Source: Thioclava sp. SK-1 (GTDB taxonomy: Bacteria; Pseudomonadota; Alphaproteobacteria; Rhodobacterales; Rhodobacteraceae). Taken from it: DNA of 64,000 nucleotides. Positions 17,929 through 25,968 of the stretch are shown here, piece after piece. The notes under the pieces are model-generated. The model worked only from the letters and a program-made list of their open reading frames with translations. It was not told the DNA's origin and ran no database searches. Every line of letters starts with the position of its first letter. Position 1 is the first letter of the stretch. Made by a program: the position numbers and the translations under genes. The stretch covers positions 1 to 64,000 of the forward strand of contig NZ_MDHA01000053.1 of the NCBI RefSeq assembly GCF_001705665.1, in the 5' to 3' direction.

Positions 17929-19305
17929 ATGAAAGATGTGCTTGAGTATCTGGATACCAATGTGGATGCGGCGGTTGACCGGCTGTGTGATCTGATCCGC
18001 ATTCCCACCGTGGGCACCGATCCCAAACATGATGGCGATGTGCGGCGCGGCGGGGATTGGTTGGCGCAAACTTTGCGTGATATGGGTGCCGATGCAAGCG
18101 TGCGCGACACGGCGGGCCATCCGATGGTTGTGGGCCATATGCCCGGTCCTGCCGATGCACCGCATGTTCTATTCTATGGCCATTATGATGTGCAGCCTGC
18201 CGATCCGGTTGCGCTGTGGGACACGGATCCGTTTGAACCGGTTTTGAAACAGGTTGACGGGGACACGCAGATTGTCGCGCGCGGGGCGTCCGATGACAAA
18301 GGTCAGTTGATGACTTTTGTCGAAGCTTGCCGCGCCTTCATCGCCACGCGCGGGGCATTGCCGCTGCGCGTGTCGTTTTTGTTTGAGGGTGAAGAGGAAA
18401 GCGGATCAAATTCGTTGCCGGCGTTTTTGGAAAACACCGCAGAGGAGCTGAAATGTGATCTGGTGCTGGTCTGCGACAGTGATATGTGGGGCCGTGATAC
18501 ACCTGCCATCACCACCCATCTGCGCGGGCTATGCGGGCAAGAAATTACGATTTCCTGCGCAGATCGCGATTTGCATTCGGGGATGTTTGGCAATGCGGCG
18601 CGCAATGCGCTGCAGGTCATGGCCGATGTTGTGGCGTCGCTGCGTTCACCGGACGGTGCCGTGGCAATCGACGGGTTTTATGATGATGTCGCACCGTTGG
18701 CCGCACAAACGCGGGCCGAGTGGGACGCGCTCAGCTTTGATGATGATGCGTTCCTGGCGGATGTCGGGCTAACCACCCCGGCAGGAGAGGTGGATCAGCC
18801 TGTGTTACATCAGATCTGGTCGCGTCCGACCTGTGAAATCAATGGCATGTGGGGCGGCTATACCGATGCGGGGTTCAAAACGGTCATTCCGGCACAGGCC
18901 CATGCCAAGATCAGCTTCCGACTGGTGGCGGGCCAGGATCCGGCGAAAATCCGTGATCAGTTTCAGGCCCATGTGCAAGCGCAACTGCCCGAGGATGCCA
19001 CGGTTGAATTTACCGATCATGGGCTGGCACCTGCTTGGGCATTGGATCGCTCCAACCGGTTCTTGACGCCCGCGCTTCAGGCCTTGGCGGATGAATGGGG
19101 GCAATCGACCACCACCGGTACCGGTGGCTCGATCCCTATTGTGGGGGCATTGAACGCGGCCTTGGGCGCAGATGCGCTGTTGGTTGGGTTTGCACGCTTC
19201 GACAATCGTATCCATTCCCCTAATGAAAAATACGACATGTCTTCTTTTGTTGGGGGAATGCGGGCCTGGGCGCGGGTGATCGACAGGCTGTCGCACGGTC
19301 ACTAA
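17929..19305 (+). CDS. M20-family metallo-dipeptidase
   Basis: A 458-residue zinc peptidase of the M20/M25/M40 (ArgE/DapE/CPG2-like) group, closest in length and motifs to cytosolic non-specific dipeptidases. VLFYGHYDVQPAD gives the zinc His85 and general Asp87, ARGASDDKGQL (117-127) the bridging Asp, and FLFEGEEESGS (150-160) the catalytic Glu pair. VCDSDMWGRDTPAI and IHSPNEKYDM carry later ligands. There is no signal peptide, so it is likely cytoplasmic. AGGACG precedes the ATG. Substrate is unknown. Confidence 0.88.
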   Translation: MKDVLEYLDTNVDAAVDRLCDLIRIPTVGTDPKHDGDVRRGGDWLAQTLRDMGADASVRDTAGHPMVVGHMPGPADAPHVLFYGHYDVQPADPVALWDTDPFEPVLKQVDGDTQIVARGASDDKGQLMTFVEACRAFIATRGALPLRVSFLFEGEEESGSNSLPAFLENTAEELKCDLVLVCDSDMWGRDTPAITTHLRGLCGQEITISCADRDLHSGMFGNAARNALQVMADVVASLRSPDGAVAIDGFYDDVAPLAAQTRAEWDALSFDDDAFLADVGLTTPAGEVDQPVLHQIWSRPTCEINGMWGGYTDAGFKTVIPAQAHAKISFRLVAGQDPAKIRDQFQAHVQAQLPEDATVEFTDHGLAPAWALDRSNRFLTPALQALADEWGQSTTTGTGGSIPIVGALNAALGADALLVGFARFDNRIHSPNEKYDMSSFVGGMRAWARVIDRLSHGH

Positions 19306-19426
19306 ACCGTGGCAGGCGACGGATCACGCATCTGTCGCCTGTTATTTCCTGCGATATGGACTAAATGATGGTAACGGGTTGCAAGTGATTTGGCAGCCGC
19401 TAGTGATCTGACAGAAAGTCCAACCG

Positions 19427-20089
19427 ATGACCGATCCAGAACCGCGTCTTGATATGTGGCAAGATCTTCGCAGCGACTTGGTTGCGGGTGTGCAGCCCGA
19501 TGGCGAAACATTTGCGGCGCAGATCGGTGGTCGTTCAATCTTGATGCCAATTCGCGCATTGCCTGACGGGGTCAGCGGTTTGGCTTCGCTGATACTAAAT
19601 CAGGCCAGTTTTGAGGTGTTGGACGCAATCACGGATCAGCTTTCGGCACGGTTGCGTATGTTAAGCCCGGATGTGATTGTGGCGGTGCCGACATTGGGTC
19701 TGCCATTGGCAGAAGGGGTCGCGCGCCGGCTTGGGCATCGACGGATCCTGCCACTGGGGGTGTCGCGCAAATTCTGGTATCGCCAAGAGCTGTCAGTGCC
19801 GCTTCGCTCGGTTACCTCACCGGATGCGGAAAAGCGGCTGTGGCTGGACCCGCGCCTGCAGGGGATGTTGCGCGGGCGCGTCGTGGTGGTAGATGATGTA
19901 ATTTCGTCCGGTGCGTCGATCCGCGCGGTTTTGGGGCTGTTGCAAAAGGTTGGTGTGCAGCCCACGGCAGTGGCCTGCGCGATGGTGCAGGGCAGTGGCC
20001 ATGTCGATCTGGCGCGCGATACAGGTGTTCAGATCCTATCCGCATTCGCCACGCCGATCTTGCACCATACGGGCGATAGCTGGGCCTAA
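19427..20089 (+). CDS. Phosphoribosyltransferase-fold protein
   Basis: A 220-residue type I PRTase. The PRPP loop VVVVDDVISSGASIRAVLGL (about 151-170) is intact with the paired Asp residues, and DVIVAVPTLGLPLAEGVA near 83 is the pyrophosphate loop. It lacks the N-terminal hood residues that would identify orotate, adenine or xanthine enzymes. Substrate is unassigned. It sits 120 bases after the dipeptidase and could be in the same transcript. Confidence 0.8.
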   Translation: MTDPEPRLDMWQDLRSDLVAGVQPDGETFAAQIGGRSILMPIRALPDGVSGLASLILNQASFEVLDAITDQLSARLRMLSPDVIVAVPTLGLPLAEGVARRLGHRRILPLGVSRKFWYRQELSVPLRSVTSPDAEKRLWLDPRLQGMLRGRVVVVDDVISSGASIRAVLGLLQKVGVQPTAVACAMVQGSGHVDLARDTGVQILSAFATPILHHTGDSWA

Positions 20090-20214
20090 GCTGGCGTCAT
20101 AAAGCTTTTACAATCCTGTCCTTTCCCTGTCATGCAGCCGACCTATATCGCAGTCACGCGGCGGAACTGCCGTGGTTTGAACTGCCCGATTGTATAGGCC
20201 GATAGAGATAAAAA

Positions 20215-20688
20215 ATGAACGCGATCAAGCAGATAATTTCAGATCCAACATTATCTGAACCTACGTTGTTGCCGCGCCAGGGTCCGCAAACAGCCTTGGC
20301 TGTGCACGCTGCAATGCCGATGATCAATCTGATTGAAGCGCAGGTGATGTCGCAGGCTGTGATGATCGGCAATTACGAAGTGCTTGATGGTGTGCAGATG
20401 GATGATCGTCCGGTTTTGCTGGGTATCCGGCCCGACGCGGTGCATCTGTCGCCCGACGCCCACGGTCCGGTCAGCTTGGATTATGTGGCGCGTTTGGGCG
20501 TGGGGCGGTTGTTCCACGGGGTGCTCGAAGGCGAGGCAATTGTTGCGCAACTGCCTGCGCATGCCAAGATTGCGCCGCGTATGGCACTATTGATCAACCC
20601 TGCCGATGTGATGATCTTTGATGCGTATACAGGGCAGCGCCTGATTGCGCTGCGTGTGCCGGTTGCTCGGCCAGATTACGTCTTTTAA
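20215..20688 (+). CDS. Orphan TOBE-like protein resembling the C-terminus of sugar ABC ATPases
   Basis: A 157-residue protein whose second half reads like the TOBE regulatory domain of MalK/UgpC-type ATPases: LLGIRPDAVHLSPDA near 68 (family: GIRPEHI), LGVGRLFHGVLEGEAIVAQL near 95, then PADVMIFDAYTGQRL near the end. The first ~60 residues contain no Walker A, signature or Walker B motif. It may be a relic of a degraded ABC ATPase or a free-standing ligand-binding TOBE protein. The frame is intact. No permease or binding protein is adjacent. Ribosome site weak. Confidence 0.6.
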   Translation: MNAIKQIISDPTLSEPTLLPRQGPQTALAVHAAMPMINLIEAQVMSQAVMIGNYEVLDGVQMDDRPVLLGIRPDAVHLSPDAHGPVSLDYVARLGVGRLFHGVLEGEAIVAQLPAHAKIAPRMALLINPADVMIFDAYTGQRLIALRVPVARPDYVF

Positions 20689-20730
20689 TCCAGTTGACGG
20701 CCCGTCGTCGCCATGGGGGCCGTGCATTTG

Positions 20731-21783
20731 CTACTGCCCCCAAGTGCGTTCCAACACGGCTAACCAATTTCTTGACGCAATTTTTTCCACAAGCGCGGCG
20801 CCAAACCCGTGGTCACGCATCGCTTGCAACAGCCCCGGTAACCCCGCCACATCGCCAAGCACGTCTGGGATCACCGCCCCGTCGAAGTCAGAGCCAAGAC
20901 CCAGACGGTCCTCGCCCAGAATGGACAGCATATGGTCCAGATGGCGCAGAATTGGATCCCATCCGCAATCACTGCCGCGCAGCCCATCAGGGCGTAAGAA
21001 CGGCACTGCGTAATTCAACCCGACCATGCCGTCACTTTCAGCGATTTGTGTCAATTGGCGGTCCGTCAGGTTGCGCGATGCCGGTGTGATCGCATGGGCG
21101 TTGGAATGAGTTGCCACCAGCGGTGCGGTGCTGATCGCGGCGACATCGTCAAAGCCTTTTTCATTCAGGTGACTCAGATCGACCATGATCTTTAGCTGAT
21201 TGCATTCACGGATCAGCGCATGGCCTGCGGCGGTCAGCCCATCGCCGATATCGGGTGAGGACGGATAGGCAAAGGGCACGCCATTGCCGAAGATCGTTGG
21301 GCGCGACCATACTGGGCCCAAAGACCGAAGACCCAACTGATGCCACAGATGCAAGGCATCAAGATCGGGGTCGATTGCCTCTGCCCCCTCCATATGCATC
21401 ACGGCTGCAATACGGTCTGCGGCCATCGCCGCGCGGATCTCAGAGGCGGTGCGGCACAATGTCAGCCCGCCTTGACGCTCCATCCACATCAAATGCCCGG
21501 CCATCGCCAAAGCCACCTGCTGGGCAAGGCCCATTGGAACGGGCTGGGGCAGGGGGGCAGAAAACGGCGGTGCGTTCATCATACGCATTAACGCTTCAGA
21601 ATTGCCGGTATCGGGAGAGGGCACATAGATTGCAAAGAACCCACCGGCAAACCCACCGCGGCGCATCCGGGGCAGATCCAACTGCCCTTTCCCCGTGTTA
21701 CCCAACCATAAAGCGTGGCGATTCAATGGATCAGACCACAGCCGTAGCAAGACATCATTATGGCCATCAAAGACGGGGATCAT
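20731..21783 (-). CDS. Membrane dipeptidase (renal dipeptidase), peptidase family M19
   Basis: A 350-residue zinc enzyme of the M19 TIM-barrel family that cleaves dipeptides, including some D-amino-acid ones. Zinc ligands are visible: FDGHNDVL (His8, Asp10), VMHMEGAEAI (Glu), DLSHLNEKG (His) and ATHSNAHAI (His), with GLGSDFDGAVIP (Asp) at the active site. There is no signal peptide, so it is probably cytoplasmic. GTG-ATG are adjacent start codons; the ATG has AAAGG upstream. It is divergent from the LysR gene, which may control it. Confidence 0.9.
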   Translation of the reverse strand: MIPVFDGHNDVLLRLWSDPLNRHALWLGNTGKGQLDLPRMRRGGFAGGFFAIYVPSPDTGNSEALMRMMNAPPFSAPLPQPVPMGLAQQVALAMAGHLMWMERQGGLTLCRTASEIRAAMAADRIAAVMHMEGAEAIDPDLDALHLWHQLGLRSLGPVWSRPTIFGNGVPFAYPSSPDIGDGLTAAGHALIRECNQLKIMVDLSHLNEKGFDDVAAISTAPLVATHSNAHAITPASRNLTDRQLTQIAESDGMVGLNYAVPFLRPDGLRGSDCGWDPILRHLDHMLSILGEDRLGLGSDFDGAVIPDVLGDVAGLPGLLQAMRDHGFGAALVEKIASRNWLAVLERTWGQ

Positions 21784-22134
21784 CACGCACCTTTACACTG
21801 TTGCGGTCTCAGCAGGTTTACCGATCGCTCTGCCATCATCGACGGATCGACGGTGGGATCAACCTTGCAGCAGACACAATGCAGTGTGGCACGGGACAAG
21901 GTGGCACGGGACAGTGTAAAATGGGGCAGGGGCCTAAACGCTAGGGGGCCGGTGAGGGGGCTGGTGGGGCTGAGCGGCGTGATGAGACCTGCGGCGATGT
22001 GACGCTTTGGCTTTTGGCGTATCAAGCTGCCAACAGGATTCGGCCGATTTGCGATGATGATGAAAGAATAGTTCACGGCAATCGCGATGTTTTTGCATTT
22101 GACACATGTATATGTGCAGACCTATTCTGCAAAA
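21784..22134. other. Divergent gap, M19 dipeptidase / LysR
   Basis: About 350 bases with no supported gene. GTGGCACGGGACA occurs twice in tandem at 21886-21898 and 21901-21913. The latter part before the LysR gene is AT-richer and likely holds its promoter. Confidence 0.5.
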
Positions 22135-23037
22135 ATGCAGCACGAATTTGACTGGAATGACCTCAAGTTTTTCCTCGCCCTTCACCGCCACAAACGTATG
22201 ACGACCGCAGGTCATGCCTTGGGGATTGATCAAACCACAGTCGCCCGTCGGGTGAAGTCCTTAGAAAAGGCAATCGGCGCCCAGTTGTTCACCCAAAAGC
22301 AGGGCGGTTATACCGCCACGATCGCCGGAGAGCGGATCTTGCCAATGGCGTTGGAAGTGGAACGGAACACAACCAGAGCGCGAGAGACTGTCGGCGGTGA
22401 GGCAGGCCGGTTATCGGGGGTGGTCCGGGTCGGTGCACCCGATGGTTTGGCGGTTCATTTTGTCGCCCCCGTTCTGGCCCGGTTCCAAGAGGAACATCCC
22501 GATGTGACCGTCGAATTGCTGGTAAGGTCGCGGACATTCCGTTTGTCCCAACAAGAGGCACATTTGACGTTTTCGCTTAATTTGCCCACCTCTGGGCGGC
22601 TTTTGGCGCGTAGAATGACCGAATATCACCTCGCGCTTTATGCCTCCCGTGGGTATCTCAAGGCGCATGGGACACCGATGCAATTGTCCGATCTATCTGC
22701 TCATAAGCTGGTTGGTTATGTCGATGAGCTTCTGCCAACCGATGCGCTGCGTTACACGGATGAGTTGGGCATTCGTGGTGGTATGGATTACGGCTCCAAC
22801 TCGATTTTGGCGCAAAGGGAAGCGGTGCGCGAAGGGGCTGGGATTGGCGTTTTGCCTGCCTATGTGATCCATGATGATCCCGATTTCGTTCCAGTGCTAA
22901 GCACCAAACATTTGTTGAAGCGCACACTTTGGATTTTGTCGCACCAATCGACCGAAGATCTGGCCCGCGTCAGATTGATTTCAGAATATATCCAGCATGC
23001 CACACGAACCGCGCGGACACGGTTTTTATTGTCCTGA
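22135..23037 (+). CDS. LysR-family transcriptional regulator
   Basis: A 300-residue LTTR from the ATG giving MQHEFDWNDLKFFLALHRHK. The winged HTH contains MTTAGHALGIDQTTVARRVKSLE at about 22-44, and the effector domain follows (SGVVRVGAPDGLAVHF near 100). The frame is open 16 codons further up, but that part is not LTTR-like. No clear ribosome site is seen for either start. It faces the M19 dipeptidase, its most likely target; the co-inducer is unknown. Confidence 0.85.
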   Translation: MQHEFDWNDLKFFLALHRHKRMTTAGHALGIDQTTVARRVKSLEKAIGAQLFTQKQGGYTATIAGERILPMALEVERNTTRARETVGGEAGRLSGVVRVGAPDGLAVHFVAPVLARFQEEHPDVTVELLVRSRTFRLSQQEAHLTFSLNLPTSGRLLARRMTEYHLALYASRGYLKAHGTPMQLSDLSAHKLVGYVDELLPTDALRYTDELGIRGGMDYGSNSILAQREAVREGAGIGVLPAYVIHDDPDFVPVLSTKHLLKRTLWILSHQSTEDLARVRLISEYIQHATRTARTRFLLS

Positions 23038-23159
23038 AATAAGCACCAAAAACAGGTTTACATTACCTAAGGTCAATCAAACCTGTGCTAGACCCCAGGG
23101 TTAAGATTTGATTGTGTAGTTTCAGACGGTTCGAACCTTCGTGCTTTGGTTCGTGATCG

Positions 23160-23348
23160 GCATGGGAGGAAAATTAGGCGGCGTCGGGCGGATGTGTTTT
23201 CTGGGAGGAAAATGCGCCACAGGTTGGAGGACCTGATCCCGGTAAATGTCTATCACTTTGGGTTCGTGCGGTATATTGCCGGACCAAACGGATCGTATCG
23301 CGCCCCCGGTCGGGGAGGACGGGTGTGGCGCGATACGATCCGGCTTTT
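23160..23348 (+). ncRNA. Candidate small RNA with GGA-type motifs in hairpin loops
   Basis: A stretch between LysR and the entericidin-like gene holds serial hairpins with six-base loops: TTTTC-TGGGAG-GAAAA at 23197-23212, CAGGT-TGGAGG-ACCTG at 23220-23235, and CCC(G)GTC-GGGGAG-GACGGG inside the terminator at 23289-23342. TGGGAGGAAAAT also occurs unpaired at 23163-23174. The 16-bp stem followed by GCTTTTTT favours plus-strand transcription. On the minus strand the same loops read CUCCC or CCUCC (anti-Shine-Dalgarno). I cannot locate a firm promoter and recognise no Rfam family. Confidence 0.35.
23289..23348 (+). terminator. Strong intrinsic terminator, 16-bp perfect stem
   Basis: CGGATCGTATCGCGCC (23289-23304) pairs fully with GGCGCGATACGATCCG (23327-23342), followed by GCTTTTTT. 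It lies about 250 bases after the LysR stop, too far for a usual LysR terminator, which suggests another transcript ends here. Confidence 0.8.
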
Positions 23349-23452
23349 TTACAGATAGCGGTGTCAAACGTTGTAAAGCTCTTGGTGGATCTTTCAGCGT
23401 ATTTACATGTGTCTGGTGCTTTTGCGCCCAACATCCCCCTTGTTCAGCCATT

Positions 23453-23482
23453 AAAAAACCGCCCCGAAATCAGGGCGGTTTT
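23453..23482 (-). terminator. Intrinsic terminator after the entericidin-like gene
   Basis: AAAACCGCCC at 23455-23464 and GGGCGGTTTT at 23473-23482 form the stem; on the minus strand the run TTTTTT follows. It lies 22 bases after the stop of the small lipoprotein gene. Confidence 0.85.
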
Positions 23483-23504
23483 ATCGCATTGCAAAGGGCT
23501 GGCG

Positions 23505-23621
23505 TTACAGCATGTTTTGTACCGACCGCGCGCCTTCGGTCAGATCTTCACCGACACCTGCGACCGTGTTGCACGCTGCTAAACCAAATGCGCAAAGCGC
23601 AAGCGTAAGGATCAGTTTCAT
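23505..23621 (-). CDS. ecnB: Entericidin A/B-family small lipoprotein
   Basis: A 38-residue protein: MKLILTLALCAFGLAAC, then NTVAGVGEDLTEGARSVQ. This matches entericidins: a signal peptide, a Cys at residue 17 for lipidation, and the NTVxGxGxD motif, giving a very short outer- or inner-membrane lipoprotein. Entericidins are linked to stress-related lysis in enterobacteria; the role in alphaproteobacteria is unclear. Its ATG overlaps the stop of the upstream binding-protein gene (ATGA), so the two are translationally coupled, and a strong terminator follows. Confidence 0.8.
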   Translation of the reverse strand: MKLILTLALCAFGLAACNTVAGVGEDLTEGARSVQNML

Positions 23622-25459
23622 TGGGTTTCCTCGTACCACCACACATCAGGCAAAAAGCCCGTCCAATCCCCATATAAAGGGAGGGTTTCGGGATAATGTA
23701 TCTGTTTGATATGTGCGAGACGTGAAAATTTTGAATACCACGCCGGAATGATATATCTTCCGGCTGTCAAAACCCGGTCCAGCGCATGCGCAGTGGCGAT
23801 AAATTCTTCCTGATCACCGGCGTTCAACAGCGCATCAGTCAACGCATCCACGGCTGGGCTGTCGATGCCCATCCAATTGCGCGAGCCGGGCTGATCCACA
23901 CCCTGCGACCCCCAATAGAGCTTTTGTTCATTCCCGGGGCTAAGCGACAACGCAACCAGATGCCATGCCATGTCGAAATCGAAGGATTTGGTCCGCGCCA
24001 CATATTGCGCGTCATCTGTGGTGGTCACTTTCGGAAAAATGCCAATCCGGCTGAGTGCCTCGACATAGATGTCGATGATCGGCTGTGGGTCATAGGGGCC
24101 AAACCAATAGCCGCCGCCTTGACGCAGTAAGATCTCAAAGTTGAAGGGCGCACCCTGATCATTGCGCAACACACCGTCATCGGCCACGGTCCAGCCTGCC
24201 TCGCCAAGTAATTTCAGCGCCTTGCGGGCGTTTTTGCGGTTCAGCTCCTTGCCATCGGACACGGGCAGGGAATAGCCCTCTATCGTGCCGGGCGGTAAGC
24301 TGTCGGCAAAGGGCTGCAACAGCTGCGCTACGCGCCCTTGGGCGGCATCATGGCTCATCCCCAGTGGAGAATTGGAGAAATACGAGGTGATCCGCGGCTC
24401 GCTTCCGTCATTGAGCGCCTGGTTCATGAATTCAAAGTTGAATACATCGATCAATGCCTGCCGCACACGCCAATCTTTGAAGATGTCTTTACGCGTGTTG
24501 AATGCCAGCCCATTGATACCAGAAGGGCGCTGATGCGGGATCTCGTCTTTCACGATCTCGCCGCTTTGAACGGCAGGGAAGTCATAATTTCCGTTCCATT
24601 TGGCCGAATTCAGCTCGCGCCAGATGTCGATTTCACCGCCCTTAAAGGCCTCAAATACAACATTTCCGTCACCGAAATAATCATAGCGGATCTCATCAAA
24701 ATTCCATTTTCCTTGGTTGAAGGCCAGATCCTTACCCCACCAATTTGGATCGCGCTTGAAGGTGATGTATTTTCCGGTCTCGACGCGGTCCAACACATAA
24801 GGGCCAGAGCCTATCGGCGCCTCGGTCGTCAGTTCGGCAAAATTTTTCCCCTCATATTGGGCTTTTTGCAAAATCGGGCGCATACCCATGATCAACGCCA
24901 GTTCGCGCTCTGGCTGGGTGAAAGTGATGCGCAATGTCCGCTCGCCGGTCTTTTCAATCGACGCGACCTTACCCCAGGAATTTTGGTAGCGTGGATGCCC
25001 TTGCGTCCCCAGAGTTTCATAGCTCCAGATTACGTCTTCAACAGTGACCGGGCTGCCATCTGAAAACCGCGCTTGCGGGCGCAGGGTGAATTCCACCCAT
25101 GTGCGCGCCGGATCCGTTTCAACACTTTGTGCCAACAGCCCATATAGGGAAAACGGCTCGTCATACGAGCGACCCATGAGGGTCTCAACGGTGTAATCGC
25201 TGATTCCCTGTGCAAAGCGCCCTGTCAGAATATAGGGGTTCAGGCTGTCGAATGTACCTGCTTCGCCCATCCGAATGCGTCCGCCTTTGGGCGCATCGGG
25301 GTTGGCATAGGGCAAGGCGCCAAACCCTTCGGGCAGCGCCGGCTCGCCATACATCGCAATTCCATATTGCGGCTGGGCATGTGCCATAGAGCCTTGCCAC
25401 AAAGGCGCAAGCGCCAAAAGGCCCGCTGCAACACCTTGTAAGAATACTGGTCGCATCAT
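23618..25459 (-). CDS. Peptide-type ABC transporter substrate-binding protein (family 5)
   Basis: A 613-residue periplasmic protein with a signal peptide ending SMAHA near 28. It has SBP_bac_5 features: RIRMGEAGTFDSLNPYIL near 61, VETDPARTWVEFTLRPQARFSDG, then LAFNTRKDIFKDWRVRQAL (about 320). Length and sequence resemble YejA-type oligopeptide-binding proteins. No permease or ATPase genes adjoin, so it is an orphan in this window. Two consecutive ATGs begin it; the first is used. It is followed directly by the entericidin-like gene. Confidence 0.85.
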   Translation of the reverse strand: MMRPVFLQGVAAGLLALAPLWQGSMAHAQPQYGIAMYGEPALPEGFGALPYANPDAPKGGRIRMGEAGTFDSLNPYILTGRFAQGISDYTVETLMGRSYDEPFSLYGLLAQSVETDPARTWVEFTLRPQARFSDGSPVTVEDVIWSYETLGTQGHPRYQNSWGKVASIEKTGERTLRITFTQPERELALIMGMRPILQKAQYEGKNFAELTTEAPIGSGPYVLDRVETGKYITFKRDPNWWGKDLAFNQGKWNFDEIRYDYFGDGNVVFEAFKGGEIDIWRELNSAKWNGNYDFPAVQSGEIVKDEIPHQRPSGINGLAFNTRKDIFKDWRVRQALIDVFNFEFMNQALNDGSEPRITSYFSNSPLGMSHDAAQGRVAQLLQPFADSLPPGTIEGYSLPVSDGKELNRKNARKALKLLGEAGWTVADDGVLRNDQGAPFNFEILLRQGGGYWFGPYDPQPIIDIYVEALSRIGIFPKVTTTDDAQYVARTKSFDFDMAWHLVALSLSPGNEQKLYWGSQGVDQPGSRNWMGIDSPAVDALTDALLNAGDQEEFIATAHALDRVLTAGRYIIPAWYSKFSRLAHIKQIHYPETLPLYGDWTGFLPDVWWYEETQ

Positions 25460-25504
25460 CGCACGAATTCCCGTTCTGCCTGTATTTATATCGGCGACGG
25501 TACT

Positions 25505-25645
25505 TCACGACCAATGGGGGTGCAAACTTTTCCCTTTAATTCCGCAGACAAGGGCAGTATACAGAACTCACTGCTCGATAGGTTTCTTGCCTGTATGAAA
25601 CCTGCCTCATGACTTAACGCCCGCCTTGTGCGGGCGTTTTTTTTG
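25505..25645 (+). ncRNA. Candidate small RNA ending in a strong terminator
   Basis: No gene precedes the strong plus-strand terminator at 25617-25644; the nearest gene upstream runs the other way. In front of it AGGTTTC (25580-25586) pairs with GAAACCT (25597-25603). A short structured transcript of roughly 100-140 nt is a reasonable reading. The 5' end is unknown and no family was recognised. Confidence 0.3.
25617..25644 (+). terminator. Intrinsic terminator
   Basis: ACGCCCGC, loop CTTGT, GCGGGCGT, followed by a run of eight Ts ending at 25644. It acts on the plus strand. Confidence 0.85.
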
Positions 25646-25648
25646 TCT

Positions 25649-25756
25649 TTATGCCAGTAATTTAAGGCCGAAACCGTGCTGGGTCTGTCTGCATTGGCCA
25701 GGGGCCGGAAATGGAATCACCTTGGCCCGGTCAAACCGGATCACGCGTTTTTTCAT
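25649..25756 (-). CDS. Possible small basic protein
   Basis: A 35-residue frame starting MKKRVIRFDRAKVIPFPAPG and ending GFGLKLLA. The amphipathic basic start looks protein-like rather than random, but there is no good ribosome site and no recognised family. A TTG start would add 32 residues. It lies between bdhA and the orphan binding protein. Confidence 0.3.
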   Translation of the reverse strand: MKKRVIRFDRAKVIPFPAPGQCRQTQHGFGLKLLA

Positions 25757-25968
25757 CTTGGGGATGGGTCGTTGCGACCCGTGCTGTCTTGTGCCGTAAA
25801 AGCGAATCCGTGACAAGAGTCCGGCGGCAACTTTATCCACAGATTGACTCAACGGCGTAGATTTTCACAGATCGATCGCCATCACGTCACGCATTCGTTC
25901 CGGCTTTTGGTGGAACTTCCTCCGTGGTTCAGTAGTCTAGTTACAAAGCATTGCATTGGAGAAGTGAT

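Noticed and set aside
17551-17945. Open frames of 119 and 102 codons between icd and the M20 dipeptidase
   Set aside because: Codon use is unlike neighbours, no ribosome sites, and the second overlaps the dipeptidase start.
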